Of a stretch of 64,000 bases of DNA, positions 16,897 to 24,744 are shown piece after piece. The notes beneath the pieces were generated by a model. That model searched no databases. It saw only the letters and a list, made by a program, of their open reading frames with translations, and had not been told where the DNA came from. Source of the stretch: an uncultured Eubacteriales bacterium (GTDB lineage: Bacteria > Bacillota > Clostridia > Oscillospirales > Acutalibacteraceae); contig CASFBL010000013.1 of NCBI GenBank assembly GCA_949292775.1, positions 42,873-106,872 of the forward strand, given 5' to 3'. Each line of letters begins with the position of its first letter. Positions within the stretch are counted from its first letter, which is position 1. The position numbers and the translations under genes are program-made.

Positions 16897-18420
16897 TCAG
16901 TGCGTTACAGGCGGGCGATTCGGAATGGTAAACGAAAACTCGGCAAACTCATTTTCTGCACTGCGCACCTGAATGGTGCCGCCGTGCATTTCAATAATGG
17001 TTTTGCAAATATAAAGCCCTAATCCTGCGCCTTTGACATCATAGCTTCTGGATTTGTCTACCTTATAGAACCGCTCAAACACACGGGAAAGCTCTTCTGA
17101 AGAGATGCCGGTCCCGGTATTGCGAATGGTTACAGTCGTGTCAAGAGCATTTTGGGTAACCGACACGCGAATGATTCCGTTTTCCGTAAACTTGACCGCG
17201 TTGTCAATCAGGTTATAAACCACCTGATGCAGCATATCTTTATCTGCCTGAATCGTGGTCGGCTGTAAAGCGTCTAAGCCTTGCACATCAATATGCTTCT
17301 TTTCAATAAGTTGCTCAAAATTGAGCATAGTATTAAATATTTCCTGGCAGATATCAAATTCCTTGGGCTGCAGCTGCAGCTCGCCCGCCTCAATTTTAGA
17401 CATGTTGAGCATAGCGGTCACAAGTCTTGCAAGGCGCTTGGTTTCGGTAGAAACGATCTCCAAATAATGGTCCTGTTTTTCAGGCGGAATGGTGCCGTCC
17501 AAAATACCATCAATAAACCCGCCGATGGTCGTCATGGGCGTTTTCAACTCATGGGACACATTGGCAACAAAGCTGCGCCTTGAGGTCTCCTGTAATGCGA
17601 GAGACGCCGCCATTTTATTAAAGGCGCTCGTCAGTTCCGCAAGCTCGTCAGTACCGTTAACATGCACACGCGGGCTGAAATCTCCGGTTGCATAAGCTTT
17701 GGCGGCGCGTGACATTTCATTCAGCGGCCGAACCAAATTAACAGTAAACAAATAAATTACAACAAAGCCGACCGCAAGCGCCATAAGGGACGCGAAAACG
17801 AACATGCGCAGCACATTGAAAAAGTACTCTTTAAAACTCAGGTTCATGGGTTCCGTAGCGAAGACCACCCCTAACGCCTGCCCATTTACCACAACCGGCT
17901 GTGCCGCCACCAAATGTTTGGTGCTCAAAGTGCCGTCAAGCGTGCTTTTCGCAAAGTAGTTGCCTTTCATGGCTTCACTCAGCACGCTTTCCGGGATTTG
18001 ATAGGTGTCATGCAGCGCGCAGCCGCCGTTGGATTTTACCTCCAAACCGGAAGAAATCAATTCTTTGCAGAGGATGACATGTCCGTTCATATCGCACATG
18101 AACACATCGGCATCGATGGCTTCGGAAACAGTAGTCAGGTTGTTGCAGATAAAAACGATGGAGCCCTGTGGTTCATTCTGCAGCCAGGAGGAAAGCACCT
18201 GTGAGGTGGAAGACGCCACGCTTTTTGCGTTTTCTTTCAGCAATGTGGCTTTTTGGTTGGACCAATAATTGGTTACAAACAACGCCAGCATCAGCCCGAG
18301 AATTAAAAAGCAGATAAACACGATGATAAAAAACACCGTGAAATACTTTACAAACATCGACTGATTGCGGAATTTGCGCATCAGCTTTTGGGAAAACTGT
18401 TTGATTTGACCCTTCAGCAT
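16897..18420 (-). CDS. Sensor histidine kinase with HAMP domain
   Basis: Membrane sensor of 507 residues. It has a first membrane helix near residues 25-50, an extracytoplasmic sensing domain of about 140 residues, a second helix (VFASLMALAVGFVVIYLF), HAMP (VNLVRPLNEMSRAAKAYATG), HisKA with the phospho-acceptor His in FVANVSHELKTPM, and a HATPase domain (NLIDNAVKFT, GAGLGLYICK). It overlaps nothing but follows the response regulator by 3 bases, so the two are co-expressed. Its signal is unknown; the adjacent htrA suggests envelope or secretion stress. Confidence 0.95.
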   Translation of the reverse strand: MLKGQIKQFSQKLMRKFRNQSMFVKYFTVFFIIVFICFLILGLMLALFVTNYWSNQKATLLKENAKSVASSTSQVLSSWLQNEPQGSIVFICNNLTTVSEAIDADVFMCDMNGHVILCKELISSGLEVKSNGGCALHDTYQIPESVLSEAMKGNYFAKSTLDGTLSTKHLVAAQPVVVNGQALGVVFATEPMNLSFKEYFFNVLRMFVFASLMALAVGFVVIYLFTVNLVRPLNEMSRAAKAYATGDFSPRVHVNGTDELAELTSAFNKMAASLALQETSRRSFVANVSHELKTPMTTIGGFIDGILDGTIPPEKQDHYLEIVSTETKRLARLVTAMLNMSKIEAGELQLQPKEFDICQEIFNTMLNFEQLIEKKHIDVQGLDALQPTTIQADKDMLHQVVYNLIDNAVKFTENGIIRVSVTQNALDTTVTIRNTGTGISSEELSRVFERFYKVDKSRSYDVKGAGLGLYICKTIIEMHGGTIQVRSAENEFAEFSFTIPNRPPVTH

Positions 18421-18423
18421 AAA

Positions 18424-19119
18424 TCAGGCGTCCTTTGTTTCAAATTTATAGCCGACGCCCCAAACGGTTTTGAGTTCCCATTTGTCGGAAACGCCTTCCA
18501 GCTTTTCACGAAGCCGCTTGACATGCACATCGACAGTTCTGGAATCGCCGTAATAATCAAAGCCCCAAACCTCATCAAGCAGCTGGTCACGGGTGAACAC
18601 ACGGTTCGGGTTGGACGCCAAGTGGTAAATCAGCTCCAGTTCTTTGGGCGGCGTGTCCACAGGCGTGCCGTTGACTTTCATTTCATAATTGGTCAGGTTA
18701 ATAGAAAGGTTTTCAAAATTGACCTCCTTGGCGGTATCGGAGGTATTGGAGCTGCCGGTGCGGCGCAGAACCGCTTTGATACGCGCCACCATTTCTTTGG
18801 TGTCAAATGGCTTGGTCATGTAATCATCGGCGCCGAGTTCCAGCCCAAGTACCTTGTCAAAGGTTTCGCCTTTCGCCGTCAGCATGATGATGGGTTTGTC
18901 AGAAAATTTGCGGATTTCCCGGCAGACCTGCCAGCCGTCGAGCTTGGGCAGCATAATGTCAAGCAGCATCAAATCAGGATTTTCCTGTTTAAACGCATTG
19001 ACCGCCGAAACACCGTCGTTCACAATTTTGACGGTATACCCCTCTTTTTCGAGATACAATCGAATCAATTCGCAGATATTAGAGTCATCGTCTACAACTA
19101 AAATTTTTTCATTTGGCAT
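18424..19119 (-). CDS. OmpR/PhoB-family response regulator
   Basis: A 231-residue regulator with receiver domain (ILVVDDDSN, phospho-acceptor D54 in LLDIMLPKLDGW, the conserved Lys in IMLTAKGE) and a C-terminal winged helix (LIYHLASNPNRVFTRDQLLDEVWG, RTVDVHVKRLREKL). It is the first gene of the unit regulator > kinase > htrA. Its probable DNA site is the 11-base-spaced repeat upstream of htrA at 16832-16849. Confidence 0.96.
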   Translation of the reverse strand: MPNEKILVVDDDSNICELIRLYLEKEGYTVKIVNDGVSAVNAFKQENPDLMLLDIMLPKLDGWQVCREIRKFSDKPIIMLTAKGETFDKVLGLELGADDYMTKPFDTKEMVARIKAVLRRTGSSNTSDTAKEVNFENLSINLTNYEMKVNGTPVDTPPKELELIYHLASNPNRVFTRDQLLDEVWGFDYYGDSRTVDVHVKRLREKLEGVSDKWELKTVWGVGYKFETKDA

Positions 19120-19226
19120 AAAATTTCACCCTTTCCGGACATTTTAACAATCGTTTTTATTATATTGGGTATTTGAAAATAAGATATGAACAAAAATGGA
19201 AGCATTTGTAAAAGTAAGTTGCCTTT

Positions 19227-19266
19227 TAGCAAAACACCACCCAAAGGGCGCTTTGGATGGTATTTT
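19227..19266. terminator. Terminator after leuD, possibly bidirectional
   Basis: Stem ACCACCCAAAG / CTTTGGATGGT with one mismatch around GGCG. The T run is longer on the plus strand (ATTTTTT) but also present on the minus strand (GTTTTGC), where leuD ends. Confidence 0.6.
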
Positions 19267-19298
19267 TTCGAGGTATTCAGTTTGCCCGCAGGCATAGC

Positions 19299-19778
19299 TT
19301 ACTTCAAAGAAGCCAGCAGCCCGCCTTTTTGAATAATGTTCTGAATGAATGGCGGGAACGGTTCGGCCTTGTAGGTCTTGTTTTTGGTCAGATTGGTGAT
19401 GATGCCGCTGTCAAAATCGACCGCGACCTCGTCACCGTTCTCGATGTCATCCCCCGCTTCGGGGCACTCTAAAATCGGCAGACCGATGTTCAGTGCGTTG
19501 CGGTAGAAGATACGGGCAAAGTTTTTGGCAATGACGCAGGAAACGCCGGACGCCTTAATGGCAATCGGCGCGTGCTCACGCGAAGAACCGCAGCCGAAGT
19601 TTACGCCTGCGACCATAATATCGCCGGGCTGCACCTTTTCTACAAAGTTTTTGTCAATATCCTCCATGCAGTGCGCCGCAAGCTCCTTGGGGTCGCCGGT
19701 ATTTAAGTAGCGCGCAGGGATGATGACATCCGTGTCTACATGGTCGCCGTATTTATGTACTTTTCCTTGAATTTTCAT
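19299..19778 (-). CDS. leuD: 3-isopropylmalate dehydratase small subunit
   Basis: Small swivel-domain subunit, 159 residues, the short archaeal/clostridial LeuD type. It has [17 protein letters not shown] at the N-terminus and the active-site loop [16 protein letters not shown]. With LeuC it isomerises 2-isopropylmalate to 3-isopropylmalate in leucine synthesis. It lies 19 bases after leuC and is the last gene of the operon. The homoaconitase-like alternative cannot be fully excluded for this short type. Confidence 0.93.
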   Translation of the reverse strand: MKIQGKVHKYGDHVDTDVIIPARYLNTGDPKELAAHCMEDIDKNFVEKVQPGDIMVAGVNFGCGSSREHAPIAIKASGVSCVIAKNFARIFYRNALNIGLPILECPEAGDDIENGDEVAVDFDSGIITNLTKNKTYKAEPFPPFIQNIIQKGGLLASLK

Positions 19779-19797
19779 AGTGTTCCGTCCTTTCCAG

Positions 19798-21060
19798 TCA
19801 GTCCAAATCCGACGGCGCAGCGATATAGCCTTTTACTGCGCTTGCCGCCGCAACATAAGGGCTTGCGAGATATACTTCACTCGTCGGGTGACCCATTCGG
19901 CCGACAAAGTTACGGTTCGTGGTGGAAACTGCGCGTTCACCCGCCGCGAGAATGCCCATATGCCCGCCGAGGCACGGCCCGCAGGTCGGGGTGGAAACAA
20001 TCGCGCCCGCCTTGACAAAGGCTTCGGTGAGCCCCTCTTCGATGCACTGCAAATACACGGTTTGCGTAGCGGGAATGACAATCACACGCACGCCGTCCGC
20101 TACGGTTCTGCCGCGCAGGACTTCCGCCGCCGCGCGCATATCTTCAATTCTGCCGTTGGTGCAGGAACCGATAACGACCTGGTCAATCGGGATTTTTTCG
20201 ATTTCATCCACAGTGTGGGTATTTTCCGGCAGGTGCGGGAAAGACACCGTGGGCTTGAGCGTATTCAGGTCGATTTCCACGACCTCATCGTACTGTGCGT
20301 CTGCATCCGCTTCAAAAATGACAGGCTTGCGGTCGGTTCTGCCTTTCATATAGGCAAGCGTTTTCTCATCGACCGGGAAAATCCCGTTTTTCGCGCCGCA
20401 CTCAATCGCCATGTTGGCAATGCAGAAACGGTCGTCCATGGACAGGTTTTGAATACCGTCGCCGGTGAATTCCAGCGAGCGATAGCGCGCACCGTCCACG
20501 CCGATTTTGCCAATCAAGTGCAGAATCACATCTTTGCCGCTGACATATTTCTGGAAATTACCGGTGATTTTCACCTGGATTGCCGACGGCACTTTGAACC
20601 ATGCTCTGCCGGAGATCATGCCTGCCGCCATATCGGTGGAACCGACGCCGGTAGAAAACGCACCGAGTGCGCCGTAGGTGCAGGTGTGGGAATCGGCGCC
20701 GATGACGGTGTCGCCGGAAATCACAAGCCCCTGTTCGGGAAGCAGTGCATGCTCGATGCCCATTTTGCCGACATCGAAAAAGTTTTTAATGCCGTATTCT
20801 TTCGCAAAGGTACGCACCTTTTTGCAGTTTTCGGCAGATTTGATATCTTTGTTCGGTGTAAAGTGGTCCATTACAAGGGCAATACGGTCTTTATCAAAGA
20901 CTTTCTCGAAGCCCTTGTCCTCCATTTCGTGAATTGCCACAGGCGAAGTTACATCGTTGCCCATGACAAGGTCCAGATTGACCTCAATCAGCTGCCCTGC
21001 CGTTACGCTATCCAGCCCCGCGTGCGCGGCAAGGATCTTTTGTGTCATTGTCATACCCAT
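19798..21060 (-). CDS. leuC: 3-isopropylmalate dehydratase large subunit
   Basis: Aconitase-family [4Fe-4S] subunit of 420 residues. Cluster ligands are in VIGSCTNGR and in [28 protein letters not shown] is the family segment that binds substrate. It follows ilvN by 15 bases and precedes leuD by 19, so the complete isomerase is made from one transcript. Both LeuC and LeuD are of the archaeal/clostridial subtype. leuA and leuB are not in the window. Confidence 0.95.
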   Translation of the reverse strand: MGMTMTQKILAAHAGLDSVTAGQLIEVNLDLVMGNDVTSPVAIHEMEDKGFEKVFDKDRIALVMDHFTPNKDIKSAENCKKVRTFAKEYGIKNFFDVGKMGIEHALLPEQGLVISGDTVIGADSHTCTYGALGAFSTGVGSTDMAAGMISGRAWFKVPSAIQVKITGNFQKYVSGKDVILHLIGKIGVDGARYRSLEFTGDGIQNLSMDDRFCIANMAIECGAKNGIFPVDEKTLAYMKGRTDRKPVIFEADADAQYDEVVEIDLNTLKPTVSFPHLPENTHTVDEIEKIPIDQVVIGSCTNGRIEDMRAAAEVLRGRTVADGVRVIVIPATQTVYLQCIEEGLTEAFVKAGAIVSTPTCGPCLGGHMGILAAGERAVSTTNRNFVGRMGHPTSEVYLASPYVAAASAVKGYIAAPSDLD

Positions 21061-21075
21061 AGATATTTGCTCCTT

Positions 21076-21603
21076 TTACTCGGTAATGCCGTTGATGTTG
21101 GTATCGCCCTTTTCAAGCGCCGTAAGACCGGAACGCGACAGCTCAATAATGCCGTGCTTGGTCATTTTGTCAATGAATTTGTCAATCAGAGACGGAAGAC
21201 CCGTAAGCTCCGCCGTAATGGTGGTGTGACCGATATCTTTAACGCGCCCGCCAAAGCCGTTGATGGTTTTGAGCACCGCGGTGCGCCGGCTGTTGGTGGC
21301 ATGCACCTTGATAAGCAGCAGTTCGCTGGAAATAAGCTTGCCTTCATTGAGCTTGACGACCTTAATAACATCTTCAAGCTTAGAAAGCTGCTGCTCTACC
21401 TGCATGAATTTATACGGCTCAACATCGGAAACAATGGTGATGCGCGAATACAGCGGATTTTCGGTTTCGGCAACGGTTAAGCTGATGACATTATAGCCGC
21501 GGCGCGCAAACAAGCTTGCCACGCGCAGCAAAACGCCGGTACGGTTGTAAACCAGTGCGGAAAGAAAAATCCTTTCTAAGTTTTCGTACTTGATTTCTTG
21601 CAT
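21076..21603 (-). CDS. ilvN: Acetolactate synthase small (regulatory) subunit
   Basis: A 175-residue regulatory subunit with an N-terminal ACT domain (FLSALVYNRTGVLLRVASLFARRGYNV split over two elements, about residues 13-85) and the C-terminal ALS_ss domain. It binds valine and tunes the catalytic subunit. The large subunit gene is not next to it, which is unusual; it sits instead between galM and leuC. The stop and start spacings suggest one operon. Confidence 0.92.
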   Translation of the reverse strand: MQEIKYENLERIFLSALVYNRTGVLLRVASLFARRGYNVISLTVAETENPLYSRITIVSDVEPYKFMQVEQQLSKLEDVIKVVKLNEGKLISSELLLIKVHATNSRRTAVLKTINGFGGRVKDIGHTTITAELTGLPSLIDKFIDKMTKHGIIELSRSGLTALEKGDTNINGITE

Positions 21604-21615
21604 ACAAATTACCTC

Positions 21616-22665
21616 TTATTCTACGGAGAATTGATAAATGGTGGTGGAAACAAACGGCTTTTCCGGGGTGAACAGGCACTGCGGGAATTCCGGGTGATTG
21701 AGGCAGTCCGGATAATACTGCGTTTCCAAGCAAAAGCCCTGCCGATAGGTTAAGGGTTTTCCTGCTTTGCCAATCTGCGTACCGTTCATGTAATTGCCGA
21801 TGTAAAACTGCACGCCGGGAAGGTCCGTGTAGGCGCGCATCACACGCCCCGACTTCGGTTCCCAAACGGCGGCAAACTGTTTTAATGTACCGTTATAATT
21901 TTCTATGCAGAAATTATGGTCATAGCCGATACCGATTTTCAGCTGTTCGTCGTCGTGGCGCACATCGCGGCCGATTTTTTTCGGCAGCCTAAAATCAAAC
22001 GGCGTGCCCTCGACCGGACGGATTTCGCCCGTGGGAATGCAAATAGCATCGGTCGGCGTGTAGGCGTCACAGAACAGCTGCAGAACATGCTCGGTCACCT
22101 GCCCTTTGTCGAAGCCTTCCAAATTAAAATAGGAATGGTTGGTCACATTCAGCGCAGTTTTGCAGTCGGGAACGCATTCGTAATGAATCTTGACGGCGTT
22201 GTTGTCGTCAAACGAGAAAGTCACAGCATTTTTGACATTGCCGGGAAACCCCTCGGCGCCATCCGGGCTGTCATATGTAAATCGCACGGCGTTATCCCCA
22301 AGAATTTCAGACTGCCAAACGACAACTTCATATTCATGGTTCGAGTGCAGGGTAATCTGCCCGTTGACATTTTTGGTGATCGGATAGTTTTTTCCGTCAA
22401 TCGTGATACCGCTGCCGGCAATACGGTTGGCGACTCTGCCCACCGTGCGGCCTTGAGAATCAGTACACTTTTCCTGCTGTTCCATTGTGTCAAAACCCAC
22501 GAGCACATCATCAAGCTCGCCGTTTTTGTCCGGCACAACGATTTTGTTGAGCGTTGCGCCGTAAGAAATCAGCTCAATATAAGCGCCGTGCGCATTGGTG
22601 ATGGTAAACGCCGGGACCTCGCGGCCGTCTTTGGTTTTCCCATATAAAAACTGTTCAACTTTCAC
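21616..22665 (-). CDS. galM: Aldose 1-epimerase (galactose mutarotase)
   Basis: A 349-residue cytoplasmic mutarotase that equilibrates alpha and beta hexoses. Motifs are TLHSNHEYEV near residue 95, the catalytic-His region NVTNHSYFNLEG, and the catalytic-Glu region near the C-terminus, FCLETQYYPDC. I chose the GTG start at 22665, 8 bases after GAGG, since family members begin at this point; the ATG at 22689 has no ribosome site. It is the first gene of the ilvN-leuCD transcript, an odd partner for leucine synthesis. Confidence 0.92.
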   Translation of the reverse strand: MKVEQFLYGKTKDGREVPAFTITNAHGAYIELISYGATLNKIVVPDKNGELDDVLVGFDTMEQQEKCTDSQGRTVGRVANRIAGSGITIDGKNYPITKNVNGQITLHSNHEYEVVVWQSEILGDNAVRFTYDSPDGAEGFPGNVKNAVTFSFDDNNAVKIHYECVPDCKTALNVTNHSYFNLEGFDKGQVTEHVLQLFCDAYTPTDAICIPTGEIRPVEGTPFDFRLPKKIGRDVRHDDEQLKIGIGYDHNFCIENYNGTLKQFAAVWEPKSGRVMRAYTDLPGVQFYIGNYMNGTQIGKAGKPLTYRQGFCLETQYYPDCLNHPEFPQCLFTPEKPFVSTTIYQFSVE

Positions 22666-22705
22666 CGTTTTCACCTCAAAAGAATCCATTTTCCATATTT
22701 AGATA

Positions 22706-22734
22706 AGTATAGTATTTTCAGGGCAGCTTGTCAA
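22706..22734 (-). promoter_or_regulatory. Promoter of galM-ilvN-leuC-leuD
   Basis: On the minus strand, TTGACA (22734-22729), a 17-base spacer and TATACT (22711-22706). No T-box or attenuator hairpin is visible between this promoter and galM, so classical leucine leader control is not evident here. Confidence 0.8.
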
Positions 22735-22757
22735 GAAATCCGGACGGAATTTGCACA

Positions 22758-22788
22758 AAGAAAAACCGGCGTATTTCAGCCGGTTTTC
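22758..22788 (-). terminator. Terminator after the membrane/PH-domain protein gene
   Basis: Stem AAAACCGGC / GCCGGTTTT around a short loop; on the minus strand it is followed by TTTTTC. It separates the 24598-22830 operon from the galM promoter. Confidence 0.7.
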
Positions 22789-22829
22789 GAAAAGGTCAGA
22801 GCATATTAAATCGGTTTTCGGCAAGGCTG

Positions 22830-24209
22830 TCAGCTCTCGCCGGCCTGCCATGCTAAAAGCGTCTCGTAAAGCGCCTTTGTTTTCTCCTCGGTCTCATCAT
22901 TGACAAACACATAAGCTGTGTCGCTGTCGCCGGATAAGGTCAGCACCACCGTGCAGGGCACATCGTTATAAGCATACAGCATGCAATCACCGTAGCCTTC
23001 AAAGTTAAAATGACCGAAGCTTTTTTCAAGGCCGCCGTAACCGTTGGTGCGCACGCCGGAGGGCAGGTCGTAAATCAGCTCGACTTTCTGCACCTCTTCG
23101 CGCGTTACGATTATGTCATACATAGATGAATCAAACACGACCGATTGAGGAGTGACATCTACCTCATACCCTTTTAATCCGCTGCCAAAGGCAAACAACA
23201 GGATTGCCGCGATAAACACCCAAATCCCGGCAAAAATTGCTTTGCCCGCCGGGCGTCCCAAGTTAATCGTCCACCCCATGCTTTCAACACGCTTCGGCAC
23301 GAAAATGCGCGGGTCGGCAGGGTCATAATAACAGCCCCATTTCCACTTTTGGTCGCGGTCGGGCGTGGCTTGTGTCGCCGCATCTGCCACAGAATCTTCC
23401 AGCTTGTGCAGCGTTTTTTGCTGCCAGGCGGCACAGCCTAAAAGCATAGCGAGCAAAACCACAATACTTATCACGCACCCGGCAACACTTTTAAGCACAC
23501 AGTTGGAAAAGAAAAACCCCAGCCAAAACAAAAGCCCTGCAAGCGCGATAACCGTTGCCGAAATAGATTGTATACGCTCGGTGCGGCGGGCGAGCATTTG
23601 CGCAAGCGCGGTGTCGTCGCTGGTCATCCGCACAGGCAGGCGCTTCATCTGATAATAAACACCCGTAAACAAAAGCTGGCACAAAGGTCCGATAAATGAA
23701 AAGCCAAACGGCATCGTTTCCTGAAGTTCCGGCTTTAAAAGCAGAACAACGACCGGGATGAAACTCAACAGGAAGAACAGCCAGACAAACACGGCAGAGA
23801 CCGAGGATTTGCCTTTTTCACGGCTGACAGAAAGGTCGACCGTCATATTGGTTTTTACCGGCGGAATCCATCCTTTTTCTTCACGGAGGCGAAACAGCGA
23901 TTTTTGCGAAAGGGAAAAGCAGAGCCAGCTCCCCACAAGATCTGCTATGGTCAAAAGGAGCAAAAACACCTCGCCGTAGGTACGCATGGCAGGGAAAAGC
24001 AACACACAGCTTACCGCCGTAAGCAAAACAAACACGACCGCCATGCCGACGATAAATCTGCGCACGACCGCTTTGATTTCCGGGGCGTGCCGATGCTCCG
24101 CCAAGAAACGCACACCAAGCACCTGTGTCCCCTGCCGTGTACTGATTACGCCAATAAGAAACATGGTGAAGAACAAAACCCACATGGTAATCAACAAAGT
24201 CCAGATCAT
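22830..24209 (-). CDS. Multi-pass membrane protein with C-terminal PH-like domain
   Basis: A 459-residue membrane protein with about eight hydrophobic segments: one at the N-terminus, two near residues 50-105, two near 140-200, two near 215-275 and one near 320. It ends in a soluble domain of about 110 residues (VTPQSVVFDSS, IVTREEVQKVELIYDL) that resembles bacterial PH domains. The N-terminal half resembles SdpI/DUF1648/DUF5808 membrane proteins, which in Bacillus give immunity to toxic peptides. Its start overlaps the stop of the YtrA-type regulator by 4 bases, so the two are translationally coupled. Function in antimicrobial or envelope stress is inference. Confidence 0.65.
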   Translation of the reverse strand: MIWTLLITMWVLFFTMFLIGVISTRQGTQVLGVRFLAEHRHAPEIKAVVRRFIVGMAVVFVLLTAVSCVLLFPAMRTYGEVFLLLLTIADLVGSWLCFSLSQKSLFRLREEKGWIPPVKTNMTVDLSVSREKGKSSVSAVFVWLFFLLSFIPVVVLLLKPELQETMPFGFSFIGPLCQLLFTGVYYQMKRLPVRMTSDDTALAQMLARRTERIQSISATVIALAGLLFWLGFFFSNCVLKSVAGCVISIVVLLAMLLGCAAWQQKTLHKLEDSVADAATQATPDRDQKWKWGCYYDPADPRIFVPKRVESMGWTINLGRPAGKAIFAGIWVFIAAILLFAFGSGLKGYEVDVTPQSVVFDSSMYDIIVTREEVQKVELIYDLPSGVRTNGYGGLEKSFGHFNFEGYGDCMLYAYNDVPCTVVLTLSGDSDTAYVFVNDETEEKTKALYETLLAWQAGES

Positions 24210-24598
24210 TTTTTCTCCTCCTTACTTGCATATACACCGGAGACCAGCTCCAAAAGCCTTTCCTGTACACGCGCCTGCGGCACGCCGCCGGCTTTTGCTT
24301 CGGCAATTAAAAGCGCGGCGCGGCGGTCAAAGTCCGCCGTGGGTAAAAGATTTGCCTCGTCTTTTGCACACACCTGCGCGCCGTGACGGCGGTCTATCGC
24401 GATAACGCCCTCCGCTTTCAAAAGCGAATAGGCTTTATTCACCGTCATTGGGTTGACGCCGATGTCCGCAGCAAGCTGACGAACCGTGGGCAGCTGCTCG
24501 CCGGGTGCAAGCGCGCCGGTTGCAGCACCGTACACAATTTGGTCGCGAATCTGCTTATAAATCGGCACTTCGCTTGTCATATCAATTTGCAGCCGCAC
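24206..24598 (-). CDS. GntR-family regulator, YtrA type
   Basis: A 130-residue short GntR regulator. The winged helix (VPIYKQIRDQIVYGAATGAL, LPTVRQLAADIGVNPMTVNKAYSLL) is followed by only about 55 residues, as in the YtrA subfamily that controls envelope ABC or membrane systems. An inverted repeat TTGTATTA-N7-TAATACAA overlaps its own -10 box, so autorepression is likely. It is translationally coupled to the membrane protein downstream. Confidence 0.92.
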   Translation of the reverse strand: MRLQIDMTSEVPIYKQIRDQIVYGAATGALAPGEQLPTVRQLAADIGVNPMTVNKAYSLLKAEGVIAIDRRHGAQVCAKDEANLLPTADFDRRAALLIAEAKAGGVPQARVQERLLELVSGVYASKEEKK

Positions 24599-24619
24599 AA
24601 AATCACCGCCTTTTCTTTT

Positions 24620-24659
24620 TTGTATTAGTCATTATAATACAAATATGTCATAGTGTCAA
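24620..24659 (-). promoter_or_regulatory. Consensus promoter overlapped by a GntR-type operator
   Basis: On the minus strand, TTGACA (24659-24654), 17-base spacer, TATAAT (24636-24631). The inverted repeat TTGTATTA-N7-TAATACAA (24620-24642) covers the -10 box, the layout expected of an autorepressed YtrA-type operon. Confidence 0.8.
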
Positions 24660-24698
24660 CCATATTATGTTTTATTCACGCATAATTCTCAAACCCTA

Positions 24699-24727
24699 TT
24701 GCAAACCCCATTCGTACACGGTACAAT
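24699..24727 (+). promoter_or_regulatory. Promoter of the GH43 lipoprotein gene
   Basis: TTGCAA (24699-24704), a 17-base spacer and TACAAT (24722-24727), 17 bases before the start codon at 24745. Confidence 0.65.
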
Positions 24728-24744
24728 AAATTTGAGGTGAGGTT

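Noticed and set aside
19780-21480. Long open frame of 566 codons on the plus strand
   Set aside because: It lies antisense to leuC, leuD and part of ilvN, which have clear motifs and ribosome sites. The frame is a by-product of codon bias.
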